Shown: one piece after another, positions 1 through 7,504 of the stretch | Layout of the letters: each line of letters begins with the position of its first letter | How positions within the stretch are numbered: position 1 is the stretch's first letter | Source of the DNA: Alphaproteobacteria bacterium | Lineage (GTDB): Bacteria; Pseudomonadota; Alphaproteobacteria; JABAAW01 | Length of the DNA: 11,531 bases | Assembly (NCBI GenBank): GCA_014239005.1 | Contig: JABAAA010000028.1 | Span: 1-11,531, forward strand | Reading direction: 5' to 3' | Position numbers and translations under genes: made by a program | Notes under the pieces: model-generated | What the model was told of the DNA's origin: nothing | Databases searched by the model: none | What the model saw: the letters and a program-made list of their open reading frames with translations, nothing else

Positions 1-446
1 GTTTGAGGATATTCGTTGATGAGGTAGTTTGCCAGCATTTCAGGCGAGATTTGCGAGAGCTGTTCCCACATGCTGTATCCGTCCCCTGCGTTGCCTATTT
101 GCCCCAGTATCTCTTCTGCACGCTCCGGCGGCAGGGCGCCGCGCAGCAACTTTTCTGCGATCGCGTAGGAGCCGTTGAGGTCTGCGTTGCTCGTCACCTG
201 TTGGACAAACTGCAAGATGACATCTTCGACGACCCCCGCCTTGATACGTCCCACTTCGGCGATGGCTTTGCCGACGCGCTGCAGCTCGCTGTCGTCGAAA
301 CGTTTCATGAGCACTTCGGCTTGGTGGTTGCCCATCGCCATAATCAACACGGCAGCCTTGGCGCTGTCGGGAAGGGCGGCAAGGCGCGTGTCGCTGGCAA
401 ACGCGCGCTCAGGCAGGGGGCGAGGGCGGGGAGCAGAATCGGTCAT
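1..446 (-). CDS. fliG: Flagellar motor switch protein FliG, N-terminal part (cut by window edge)
   Basis: FliG sits on the cytoplasmic face of the MS-ring. It binds the FliF C-terminus through its N-terminal domain and transmits torque from the stator. Reading leftward from the ATG at 446-444 gives 148 complete residues. After a Pro/Arg-rich start come an alanine-rich helix with LPDSAKAAVLIMAMG (about residues 26-40), SELQRVGKAIAEVG (about 53-66), VEDVILQFV (about 73-81) and, at the edge, NEYPQT, which corresponds to the EHPQT-type motif opening the middle domain of FliG. The middle and C-terminal (torque helix) domains lie outside the window. The gene follows fliF in the same direction after 84 bases, the usual flagellar order. 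No Shine-Dalgarno sequence precedes the ATG, because the coding-strand leader is pyrimidine-rich. No alternative in-frame ATG is nearby. Identity is secure from the motifs and the neighbour. Confidence 0.93.
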   Translation of the reverse strand, partial: MTDSAPRPRPLPERAFASDTRLAALPDSAKAAVLIMAMGNHQAEVLMKRFDDSELQRVGKAIAEVGRIKAGVVEDVILQFVQQVTSNADLNGSYAIAEKLLRGALPPERAEEILGQIGNAGDGYSMWEQLSQISPEMLANYLINEYPQ

Positions 447-530
447 CGCGCTAGCACAAGAGAAGGGAACAAAAAGAAGAGGACAAAAGAATGGTCAAGG
501 GGTGGGACAAAGAAGAAGTAACAAGACCGA

Positions 531-2144
531 TTACTCGGCAAGCCATCCCCTGATAACGGCATAGGTTTCTTCAGGATAGCGCGAGATCACATCGTTGAGC
601 TTGGTGACCAACGAGGACTTGATCTTGCTCTCGATTCCCGCGACATCCATGGTCTCTTCGATCTCTTCGGCGGTCATCGGCAGTCCTGCCGCCATACCGC
701 GCTGTCGTTCCTGTATCTCGGACTCGGCACGCGCGCGACGCATTTCTCGTTCTTCGCGTTGCGCCGCGAGCAGGCGCAGCATCAGAGGTCCGATCACGAC
801 GAGGAAGGCGATCAGGAACACGGCTGCCAAGACGACTTTTTCCAACAGATCGCCCAGATCCCTGCCGCGCAGCCCCCACAACGAGGGTTGGTCGTCCAAG
901 CTGGGAGCGATATCTTGGAAGAATTGCATATTGACGACCTCGACATTGTCCTGTCGGTTCGCCGCATCGTAGCCGATCGCGGAGCGCACGAGGCGTTCGA
1001 TCTGCAAAAGCTCTTCTTCGCTACGCTGCGTGTAGCGTGCCTCGCCGTCGTCCCCTGTCTCGTAGGTGCCATCGACGAGGACGGCGACCGAGATCTTGGA
1101 AACCTGTCCCGGCGCGACCACGCGATTGACCAGCCTTTTGGTAATGTCGTAGTTGCGTCGTATTTCGGAGCGAGTCGATTCTTCGCGGGCCCCCGTCGCC
1201 TGCGCCAGCTCTCGCAGCTGCGCTTCGGGCAGGTTGGTTTCGACGGAAACCTGTCGGTCGCGGGGGGTTGAGCTACGCGTCTCTTCGTTGATCTCTTCGG
1301 ACGAACGCAACACTTGTCCGTCGGGGTCGAATATCTCTTCGTTGACGACGGTTTGTCCGAAGTCGAGTTCGACGCTGCTCTCGACGCGTACATTGCTGAC
1401 GCCGACCACGCTACCGACCAACGATTGCAGCTGTTGAGCAAGGCGCGATTCGTACGCCGATCGGATTTCGTCAGGCGTAGAACCGAAGATGTTCGATCCC
1501 TCTTCGCCGCTACGCGCGAGCAAGTTGCCTTGCGCGTCCGTGATGGCAACCCCCTCGGCGGTGAGGTCGGGAACCGCGGCGGCGACAAGGTTTTGGATGG
1601 CGCGAATTTTCTGTCGTTCCAACTCCTGTCCCGGACGGTTGGTAACGATGATCGAGGCGGAGGCGGTTTGTTTGTCGCGCGAAAACAGCTCTCGTTTCGG
1701 CAAGACGATATGGACGCGCGCGCTGACAATGCCTTCGACCGAGACGATCGTGCGTGCCAACTCTCCTTCTAGCGCGCGGACGCGATTGATTTCTTGAACA
1801 AAGCTGGAGGTGCTGAGCCCTTGTTCGCGGTCGAAGAGCTCGTAGCCCAACGAGGCTGCGCGCGGCAGTCCCTCTTCGGCGACGAGAATGCGTGCGGAGC
1901 CCACCTGTCTCCCCGGCACCGTGATTCGCACCCCCTCCGCCTCTTCGCGGTAGGGAATTTGCTGGCGCGTCAGCAGCAGGGTGACCGCGCGCGAATCTTC
2001 GGGCGAGAGGTTGTCGTAGAGCAAGGAGTAGGAGTCTTGACGCAGCAAGACCAGCAACGACAAGGCGAGCAACCCCAAAGCGCCGAGCCCGATGGCTACC
2101 CATCGGTTCGAGCCTTGCATCCATGCCAAGATTCGTTCTCGCAT
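531..2144 (-). CDS. fliF: Flagellar MS-ring protein FliF
   Basis: FliF builds the inner-membrane MS-ring, the first structure of the flagellar basal body and the housing of the export apparatus. The 537-residue product is of normal family length. It has a first membrane segment at about 16-34, a YscJ/FliF-type ring-building domain at about 40-215 (with SYSLLYDNLSPED, EGLPRAASLGYELFD and VSARVHIVLPKRELF), a FliF C-terminal periplasmic domain at about 240-425 containing a charged, Ser-rich stretch (about 280-330), and a second membrane segment at about 437-460. The cytoplasmic tail ends in an amphipathic region (about 505-537: KIKSSLVTKLNDVISRYPEE), where the family binds FliG. The start at 2144 is preceded on the coding strand by GAAGGAACAAAAGG, an acceptable ribosome-binding site. 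fliG follows 84 bases downstream on the same strand. Nothing appears broken. Confidence 0.97.
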   Translation of the reverse strand: MRERILAWMQGSNRWVAIGLGALGLLALSLLVLLRQDSYSLLYDNLSPEDSRAVTLLLTRQQIPYREEAEGVRITVPGRQVGSARILVAEEGLPRAASLGYELFDREQGLSTSSFVQEINRVRALEGELARTIVSVEGIVSARVHIVLPKRELFSRDKQTASASIIVTNRPGQELERQKIRAIQNLVAAAVPDLTAEGVAITDAQGNLLARSGEEGSNIFGSTPDEIRSAYESRLAQQLQSLVGSVVGVSNVRVESSVELDFGQTVVNEEIFDPDGQVLRSSEEINEETRSSTPRDRQVSVETNLPEAQLRELAQATGAREESTRSEIRRNYDITKRLVNRVVAPGQVSKISVAVLVDGTYETGDDGEARYTQRSEEELLQIERLVRSAIGYDAANRQDNVEVVNMQFFQDIAPSLDDQPSLWGLRGRDLGDLLEKVVLAAVFLIAFLVVIGPLMLRLLAAQREEREMRRARAESEIQERQRGMAAGLPMTAEEIEETMDVAGIESKIKSSLVTKLNDVISRYPEETYAVIRGWLAE

Positions 2145-2338
2145 CCTTTTGTTCCTTCTTCCACGAAGAATTCTTCAGCGACAGCGCGTGCCGATTCGGA
2201 ATCTCTTACGAATCTTTAATTGTTAGCATGTTGTTTTGTTCTCTGCAAGAAAAAAGAAAGATTCAACAAAAAAATATCCCTCCCAAGCCTTTGCCACCTC
2301 AAGTCTGTGAATCACTTCTCCAAATCATTTTTCTTTGC

Positions 2339-4804
2339 TCACTTTTCTGCGTCACTTCTTGGCAAGGACTGCGACGGCGCGGACGAAAGCTCCTCCTGCT
2401 CTCGCGGCTGCGCTTGTTTAGGCAGCTGCGGCTTGCGGGCGGGTTTCGGAAGCTTCGCGGGCTGAACCCTCTGCTTGAGTGCCTTTTGATCTGACGACGC
2501 GTTTGCCCGCGGCGCAGCCCTCCTCGGCAGCAAGTCTTCGTCCTTGATGAAACGAAAGACCGGCTTGCCCTTCTCAAGGTCGATTTTTGCCACCCCGCCG
2601 TGTTTCAGACTGCCGAACAGCAAGGCGTCGGCAAGAGGTTTTTTGATCTTCTCTTGCATCACGCGCGCTAGCGGACGTGCACCCATCGCGCTGTCGTAAC
2701 CTTGTTCTGCCAGCCATCGTCTGAGCGCCGCACTCAGCTCCAGCGAAACCTTGCGGTCGTCGAGCTGCGTCTCCAGATCGAAGGCGAGCTTACAGACGAT
2801 CTTCTCGACGATCTCCATCCCCAAGCTTCGAAAAGGCACGACGGCATCCAAACGGTTGCGAAACTCAGGCGAGAAGGTCTGCTTCACGGCTTCTTCGCTA
2901 TGCTCGAAGCCTATTTCCCGTTCAAAACCGAAGGCACCCTTGTCGCGGTCGATCGCACCCGCGTTCGTCGTCATGACGATCACCGTGTGGCGAAAATCGA
3001 TCGCCTTGCCGTTGTGATCGGTCAGCTTGCCGTAGTCCATAACTTGCAACAGGATGTTGAACACATCTTGGTGCGCCTTCTCGATCTCGTCGAGCAGCAG
3101 CACGGCGTGAGGATTCTTGTCGACGGCGTCGGTGAGCAACCCCCCCTGCTCGAAGCCGACATAACCCGGCGGTGCGCCGATCAGGCGCGAGACGGCGTGT
3201 CGTTCTCGATACTCGGACATGTCGAATCGATGCAACTCGACTTGCAAACAACGCGCCAGCTGACGCGCCACCTCCGTCTTGCCGACCCCCGTAGGTCCTG
3301 CAAAAAGATAGCAACCGATAGGCTTCTCCTTTTCGCGCAAGCCGGCGCGCGAGAGCTTGACGGCATCGACGACCTTCTCGATAGCTTCATCCTGTCCGAA
3401 GACCAGCGTTTTCATGTCGCGCGCCAACGTCTTGAGCTTTCCCGCATCCCCGCGCGAGAGGTGACGGGGAGGAATGCGCGCGATGGTAGCGACGATCGCT
3501 TCGATATTCTTGACGGTCACTATCTTCTGCCGCTTGTGCCTCGGCAGCAAGCTTTGCTGCGCTCCCGCCTCGTCGATGAGATCGATCGCCTTGTCAGGCA
3601 GCTTGCGCTCGTGGATGTAGCGCACCGAAAGCTCGACGGCGGCGCGCACCGCTTCGTGGTCGTAGCGCAGGTTGTGAAACTCTTCGTACTTTTTTTGCAA
3701 GCCCTTCAGAATGGCGATACAATCGTCGCGGGAAGGTTCGGGAACGTCGATCTTTTGGAAACGTCGCGACAGGGCGCGATCCTTTTCAAAGGTGCTCTTA
3801 TACTCTTTGTAGGTCGTCGCCCCAATGCATCGGAGCGCTTGGTTGGCGAGCGCGGGTTTGAGAATGTTCGAGGCATCCAACGCGCCGCCTGATGTTGCGC
3901 CTGCGCCAACGATGGTGTGGATCTCGTCGATGAACAGGATAGCATCCTTGCGCGCCTCGAGCTCTTTGATGATTTCCTTCAGCCTTTCTTCAAAATCACC
4001 TCTGTAACGCGTGCCTGCGATCAACGCGCCCATGTCGAGGGCAAACAGCGTCTTGCCTGCCAGCGCTTCGGGACGCTTGCCCTGCTGAATGGCGAGCGCG
4101 AGCCCTTCGACAATCGCCGTCTTGCCGACACCGGGGTCTCCGACTAGCAGGGGGTTGTTTTTCGTTCTGCGCGCGAGAATTTGCAAGGCACGCGTCGTCT
4201 CGTTGCTACGTCCGACGAGGGGGTCGATCTGTCCTTTCTCGGCTTTCTTGTTGAGGTTGCAACAGAAGACCGACAGCGGCGAGGGAGGCGTGCTTTGTTG
4301 CCTTTTGCGTTCTTCGCCTGCCTCAAAGGGCTCGCCCTCGCCCTGATGCTCGGGCGCGCCTTCCGAGAGCCCGGGCACTTTCGCGATGCCGTGGCTGATG
4401 TAGTTCACCGCATCGAAGCGCGTCATGTCTTGGCGTTGCAAGAAGTAGGCGGCGTGGCTTTCGCGCTCCGAGAAGATGGCGACCAGCAGGTTCGCCCCTG
4501 TCACCTCGTGCTGGTCGGGCGAAGACTGAACATGCACCGCCGAGCGTTGCAGGACGCGTTGAAAGCCCGCCGTCGGACGTGCGTCCTTTTCTGATACGAG
4601 AAAATCCAAGTCGTTGTCGAGATAGGTCTTGATCTCTTGCCTCAGCTTGTCCAAATCCACGCCGCAGGCGCGCATCACCGCAGAGGCGTCGCGGTCGTCG
4701 ATCAGCGCCAAAAGGAGGTGTTCCAACGTCGCGTATTCGTGACGACGCTTTTGCGCGTTCTCCAGCGCACGATGCAACGTTTGTTCGACCGAGTCCGAAA
4801 GCAT
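2339..4804 (-). CDS. clpA: ATP-dependent Clp protease ATP-binding subunit ClpA
   Basis: ClpA is the hexameric AAA+ unfoldase that recognises substrates directly or through ClpS, and threads them into the ClpP peptidase. The product has 821 residues. It contains the Clp N-domain (about 1-145, with two repeats), AAA module 1 with Walker A GDPGVGKT (222-229) and Walker B ILFIDEIH (289-296), and AAA module 2 with Walker A GPTGVGKT (503-510), Walker [10 protein letters not shown] (568-576) and an arginine-finger region FRNRLD (648-653). The IGF tripeptide at 631-633 is the ClpP-docking loop, so it should work with ClpP. Family members are about 750-780 residues. The excess is a C-terminal tail (about 757-821) rich in Lys, Arg, Pro, Gln and Ala. 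The coding-strand leader has AAGGATCAAAGG before the ATG. clpS lies 66 bases upstream with no terminator between them, so the two are probably cotranscribed. Confidence 0.97.
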   Translation of the reverse strand: MLSDSVEQTLHRALENAQKRRHEYATLEHLLLALIDDRDASAVMRACGVDLDKLRQEIKTYLDNDLDFLVSEKDARPTAGFQRVLQRSAVHVQSSPDQHEVTGANLLVAIFSERESHAAYFLQRQDMTRFDAVNYISHGIAKVPGLSEGAPEHQGEGEPFEAGEERKRQQSTPPSPLSVFCCNLNKKAEKGQIDPLVGRSNETTRALQILARRTKNNPLLVGDPGVGKTAIVEGLALAIQQGKRPEALAGKTLFALDMGALIAGTRYRGDFEERLKEIIKELEARKDAILFIDEIHTIVGAGATSGGALDASNILKPALANQALRCIGATTYKEYKSTFEKDRALSRRFQKIDVPEPSRDDCIAILKGLQKKYEEFHNLRYDHEAVRAAVELSVRYIHERKLPDKAIDLIDEAGAQQSLLPRHKRQKIVTVKNIEAIVATIARIPPRHLSRGDAGKLKTLARDMKTLVFGQDEAIEKVVDAVKLSRAGLREKEKPIGCYLFAGPTGVGKTEVARQLARCLQVELHRFDMSEYRERHAVSRLIGAPPGYVGFEQGGLLTDAVDKNPHAVLLLDEIEKAHQDVFNILLQVMDYGKLTDHNGKAIDFRHTVIVMTTNAGAIDRDKGAFGFEREIGFEHSEEAVKQTFSPEFRNRLDAVVPFRSLGMEIVEKIVCKLAFDLETQLDDRKVSLELSAALRRWLAEQGYDSAMGARPLARVMQEKIKKPLADALLFGSLKHGGVAKIDLEKGKPVFRFIKDEDLLPRRAAPRANASSDQKALKQRVQPAKLPKPARKPQLPKQAQPREQEELSSAPSQSLPRSDAEK

Positions 4805-4870
4805 GACCTTTGATCCTTACTCTTTTTATCCTTTGGGGTTACTCTTTTTCTTTTCGCGTTACTTCTGGGC

Positions 4871-5293
4871 TCAGTGTTGCTCTTCGTCCTTTTCGAGGAC
4901 GCATTGCAACGGATGTTCGTTCTTGCGGGCGATGCCGACAACTTGAGCAGCTTTGGTCTCGGCGATGTCGTAGGGGTAAAGTCCGCAGATGCCGACACCT
5001 TTCTTGTGGATACATAGCATGATCGACACCGCTTCCGAATGCGAGCGGTTGAAAAGCGCCTGCAAAATTCCGACGACGAACTCCATCGGGGTGTAGTCGT
5101 CGTTCAGCAGCATGACCTTGTAGAGCGGCGGCGGCGCCACTTTGGGTTTTTCTTTCAGCAGCGCGTGGCTGCCCATGCCCGTTCGTTCGGCAAGATCGGT
5201 CGGCTCGAACACGCCGCGCTGCGCGCCGACAGCGCACACGATGGCGGAGAGCGGAACCTTCGCTGCCTCTGCGTCTTGCATGTCGGCGAGCAT
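4871..5293 (-). CDS. clpS: ATP-dependent Clp protease adaptor ClpS
   Basis: ClpS binds proteins carrying destabilising N-terminal residues (Phe, Leu, Trp, Tyr) and delivers them to the N-domain of ClpA. The fold begins at about residue 50. The substrate-pocket residues are present: NDDYTPMEF (64-72, with the gatekeeper Met70) and His96 in the CIHKKG motif, matching E. coli Asn34, Asp35, Met40 and His66. The end, NEHPLQCVLEKDEEQH, is typical. With the start at 5293 the protein has 140 residues, about 25-35 more than most ClpS, through an N-terminal extension of about 39 residues. An internal ATG at 5176-5174 (Met40) would give a 101-residue ClpS without it. Neither start has a convincing Shine-Dalgarno sequence. 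A promoter-like pair placed 7 bases before the 5293 ATG suggests a leaderless message. clpA follows after 66 bases. Confidence 0.95.
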   Translation of the reverse strand: MLADMQDAEAAKVPLSAIVCAVGAQRGVFEPTDLAERTGMGSHALLKEKPKVAPPPLYKVMLLNDDYTPMEFVVGILQALFNRSHSEAVSIMLCIHKKGVGICGLYPYDIAETKAAQVVGIARKNEHPLQCVLEKDEEQH

Positions 5294-5299
5294 AGCACG

Positions 5300-5327
5300 A
5301 TACTAACGACAAGACAAGAAAAGACAA
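5300..5327 (-). promoter_or_regulatory. Candidate clpS promoter, possibly giving a leaderless mRNA
   Basis: On the minus strand, TTGTCT (5327-5322) and TAGTAT (5305-5300) are separated by 16 bases and each match the sigma-70 consensus at four of six positions. The A of the clpS ATG at 5293 lies 7 bases after the last base of the -10 hexamer, where transcription would be expected to start. This would explain the lack of a Shine-Dalgarno sequence. The surrounding sequence is low in complexity, so a chance match is quite possible. Confidence 0.3.
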
Positions 5328-5390
5328 AACAAGAGCTGTCGCAGAAAGGAGAAAAGAAAAAAGACAAACAAAAGACAAAGGACAAAGGAC
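5308..5390. repeat. Purine-rich spacer with six GACAA words
   Basis: The divergent clpS-cbiB spacer is almost entirely A and G on the plus strand and contains GACAA at 5308, 5313, 5323, 5363, 5374 and 5381, several extended to AAAGACAAA. It is an irregular simple-sequence tract rather than an exact tandem repeat. Its right end runs into GGGAGGAG (5391-5398), the ribosome-binding site of cbiB. I see no cobalamin riboswitch or hairpin in it. Confidence 0.5.
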
Positions 5391-5408
5391 GGGAGGAGAG
5401 CGGGCGAC

Positions 5409-6458
5409 ATGGCTTGGGAACATATTTTTGACGAAGAATCTCTAGCAGTGCTCTTGTCCTTGCGCGCGTTCGTGTGTTTGGGCGCGCTGGTGGCGGATCG
5501 TCTGTTCGAGCGACTTTCTTTCGCTCCATGGCTGCATCGGTTGCATCCTGTCGCGTTGTTTGGATTGCTCGTCGAACTGGCAGAGAGGAGGTTCAATCGC
5601 GCAGGGGTCGTCGCGCGCTTTTGGCGTGGTGTCTTCGTGTGCGGCGGCTTAGTTGTGGTGGCGTTTGTCGCGGGATTTTTAACGGACAAGTTGTTGTGGA
5701 AGGCAGGGTGGGAGTGGGTCTTCGCGGGAGGGATCGTCGTGTGCGGGGTGTTGATCGCGCATGCCAGTCTTGATCGGCATGTCACCTATGTCGAGGTTGC
5801 TTTGCGCAAGGGCGATCTGGTGCGCGCGCGGGGGTGGCTTTCGCACCTTGTTGGACGCGAGACGCGCACGCTTTCCAAGGACAGGGTTGCGCGCGCGGCG
5901 TTGGAGAGTTTGGCGGAGAACGCTTCAGACGGCACGGTGGCGCCGTTGCTCTACTATCTGTTCTTCGGGCTTGGCGGTGTGTGTGCTTACAAGGCGGTCA
6001 ACACTTTGGATAGCATGGTGGGGTATCGTGGCGCGAGCTTTGGGTTGTTCGGTCGCTTTGCTGCGAGGCTGGACGATGTGGCGAATGTGATCCCGTCGCG
6101 TCTGACGGCGGCATTTTTTGCCGAGGCTGCGTATGTTTTGCGAAGATGTTCGGGACGCAACGCCTTTCGGATTTGGAAGCGCGATGCGCTTTCGTTGCGT
6201 GCTTGGGTCGAGGAGGGCTTTGTGAGTTCTCCGAATGCTTCGCATCCTGAGGCGGCGCTGGCGGGAGCTTTAGGGGTGAAGATTGGCGGGGTACGCGAGT
6301 ATCGCTTGCACGGGGAGGTATGGCGAGCGGGCTGGGAGATAGGGGAGAGTGAAAAACATTGTGAGTGGCGTGATCTTAGGCGCGCTCGCAGGCTTGTCGA
6401 GGTTGCGATCTGGTTGAATTTTGGTTTTGGGGGAATATTGTTGTTCGGAATATGGTGA
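5409..6458 (+). CDS. cbiB: Adenosylcobinamide-phosphate synthase (CbiB/CobD)
   Basis: This membrane enzyme attaches aminopropanol or its phosphate to the propionate side chain of adenosylcobyric acid, forming adenosylcobinamide (phosphate), a late step of cobalamin synthesis. The 349 residues are slightly longer than usual (about 310-325). Family signatures run in order: the N-terminal HPV (46-48), LSHLVGRET (144-152), ESLAENASDGTVAPL (166-180), YKAVNTLDSMVGYR (194-207), ARLDDVANVIPSRLTA (219-234) and SPNASHPEAALAGALGV (274-290). Hydrophobic segments lie at about 12-30, 75-92, 103-118 and near the C-terminus. GGAGGAG sits 10-17 bases upstream of the ATG. No other cobalamin gene is in the window. 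The next gene starts 9 bases after the stop, so the two are likely cotranscribed. cobD is the synonym in the aerobic-pathway naming, which should not be confused with the decarboxylase CobD. Confidence 0.95.
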   Translation: MAWEHIFDEESLAVLLSLRAFVCLGALVADRLFERLSFAPWLHRLHPVALFGLLVELAERRFNRAGVVARFWRGVFVCGGLVVVAFVAGFLTDKLLWKAGWEWVFAGGIVVCGVLIAHASLDRHVTYVEVALRKGDLVRARGWLSHLVGRETRTLSKDRVARAALESLAENASDGTVAPLLYYLFFGLGGVCAYKAVNTLDSMVGYRGASFGLFGRFAARLDDVANVIPSRLTAAFFAEAAYVLRRCSGRNAFRIWKRDALSLRAWVEEGFVSSPNASHPEAALAGALGVKIGGVREYRLHGEVWRAGWEIGESEKHCEWRDLRRARRLVEVAIWLNFGFGGILLFGIW

Positions 6459-6467
6459 CGGATTGTG

Positions 6468-7226
6468 ATGGAAGAGTTCTTGTTGTTTGTTGCGGGGGTT
6501 GTTGCGGGGCTGATCGATTCTGTGGTGGGGGGCGGAGGATTGATTGGCATTCCTGCCTTGTTGTTGTACGGGGTTGTGCCGTTGGAAGCGTTGTCGACGA
6601 ACAAATTGCAAAGTGTTGTCGGCAAGGTTGTGGCGACTGTTCGTTATGCTCGTGCGGGGTTGTTTGCCAAGATGTCGTTGCGTGGCATAACGTTGCGTTA
6701 TATTATTCCTTGTGTTGTTTGGGGCAGTTGTGGTGCCTTGTGTGCAACCTTGTTGGATTCGGCGTTCTTGGAGTTATGGATTCCGATCATTTTGGTGGTT
6801 GCGTGCGGATATTTTTTGTGGCGAGCTTGGAGGGAGCGGGGTGGGGGCAAGGAGAAAGAAGGGAAGGTTATAGGAGGTAGATTGTTGAGACACGCGATGA
6901 TACACGGGGTAAGTTTTTATGATGGAATTTTTGGACCGGGCGCAGGGACGTTTTTCTTGTGGATCTTGACGGGGTTACAGGGGATGGGGTTGCATGTTGC
7001 GGTGGCATTGACGCGTGTGTTGAATATGTCGAGCAATATGGGCGCGATTGTGATTTTTTCTTTTACGGTGGGGTTTGCGTGGCGTGCGTGGTTTTTGATG
7101 GTGTTGGGGCAGATCTTGGGCGCGTGGATGGGGAGTTTGCTCGTGTTACGTGTTTCGGCGTGGGGATTGTGGGTGGGGGTGAGCGCGCTGACAGGGGGTA
7201 TGGCGATGGTATTGTTGATGAGGTAG
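6468..7226 (+). CDS. TSUP (TauE/SafE, YfcA-like) family membrane transporter
   Basis: TSUP proteins are seven- to eight-helix inner-membrane carriers. Characterised members move sulfite, sulfoacetate or other small organosulfur anions, but most, including the YfcA-like group this resembles, have unknown substrates. The 252-residue protein shows both half-repeat signatures: GLIDSVVGGGGLIGIPALL with downstream STNKLQS (about 13-49), and FYDGIFGPGAGTF followed by TRVLNMSSN (about 150-190). Nearly all of it is hydrophobic apart from a basic loop with RERGGGKEKEGK (about 122-133). I chose the ATG at 6468; a GTG immediately before it (6465) would add one residue. It starts 9 bases after the cbiB stop, suggesting coupling. 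Coding-strand composition is extremely rich in G and T. Function beyond membrane transport cannot be told from the sequence. Confidence 0.9.
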   Translation: MEEFLLFVAGVVAGLIDSVVGGGGLIGIPALLLYGVVPLEALSTNKLQSVVGKVVATVRYARAGLFAKMSLRGITLRYIIPCVVWGSCGALCATLLDSAFLELWIPIILVVACGYFLWRAWRERGGGKEKEGKVIGGRLLRHAMIHGVSFYDGIFGPGAGTFFLWILTGLQGMGLHVAVALTRVLNMSSNMGAIVIFSFTVGFAWRAWFLMVLGQILGAWMGSLLVLRVSAWGLWVGVSALTGGMAMVLLMR

Positions 7227-7274
7227 TTTGCGATGGATGCAAAACATCGCGTGATTAGCATGCTTGGTACTAAA

Positions 7275-7297
7275 AGCGCGTTTCGTAGAAACGCGCT
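7275..7297 (-). terminator. Perfect 10-base hairpin, likely terminator for fpg
   Basis: AGCGCGTTTC and GAAACGCGCT pair perfectly around a GTA loop. On the minus strand the stem is followed by TTTA, giving a short T run together with the last stem base. This fits a weak intrinsic terminator for the trpF-fpg transcript. There is no T run on the plus side. Confidence 0.4.
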
Positions 7298-7396
7298 ACA
7301 GACTCATAACTTAAAAAGCTGTCTTGGGGACGAAAGGTTTTTGCGCACGGCAAGCCGTGCGCTTGGGTAACAAGAGGCTACGCACTTCGTGCGTAG

Positions 7397-7435
7397 AAAA
7401 GCGCGCTGGCGCGCGCTCGCTCGCGGCGCGCTTTT
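7397..7435. terminator. Candidate bidirectional terminator
   Basis: AAAAGCGCGC (7397-7406) and GCGCGCTTTT (7426-7435) form a perfect 10-base stem, with A runs and T runs at its foot on both strands. This is the layout of a two-way intrinsic terminator between converging genes. The 19-base loop is itself GC-rich and can pair internally. The T runs are only four bases long, so efficiency is uncertain. Confidence 0.45.
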
Positions 7436-7504
7436 GCGGGGGGGCAAAGCCCCCCCACACCCCCACGCACGCAAGCGCGCGTTTGTTTTGCATCCGTAAA
7501 AATT

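Larger units (their letters stand above)
7235..7495. repeat. Hairpin-rich element bounded by 12-base inverted repeats (MITE-like or palindromic)
   Basis: GGATGCAAAACA at 7235-7246 reappears exactly inverted as TGTTTTGCATCC at 7484-7495. Between them lie five perfect hairpins: 7275-7297 (10-base arms, 3-base loop), 7343-7362 (8-base arms, loop CAAG), 7378-7396 (8-base arms, loop TTC), 7397-7435 (10-base arms, 19-base loop) and 7438-7456 (8-base GC-only arms, loop AAA). The element starts 8 bases after the TSUP stop and ends 9 bases before the fpg stop, so it fills the convergent gap. No clear target-site duplication is visible and it encodes no credible protein. It could be a transposon-derived miniature element, a repetitive extragenic palindrome cluster or compound terminators. 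Copy number elsewhere would decide. Confidence 0.5.

Noticed and set aside
2145..2338. Sigma-54 or sigma-28 flagellar promoter before fliF
   Set aside because: No GG-N10-GC or sigma-28 pattern was found. A TTGCAG-N17-TAACAA pair exists but its -10 matches at only three of six positions.
2702..3892. A 396-codon open frame on the plus strand opposite clpA
   Set aside because: It lies wholly antisense to a gene with complete AAA+ motifs, and its translation shows no recognisable fold. Long antisense frames are common in GC-rich genes.
5294..5408. Cobalamin riboswitch before cbiB
   Set aside because: The spacer is only 115 bases, is almost pure A/G on the plus strand, and lacks a B12-box-like motif or multi-stem folding.
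7226..7340. A dif (XerCD) site at the composition switch
   Set aside because: I found no 28-base site with the conserved arms. The fragment near 7306-7316 only loosely resembles one arm.
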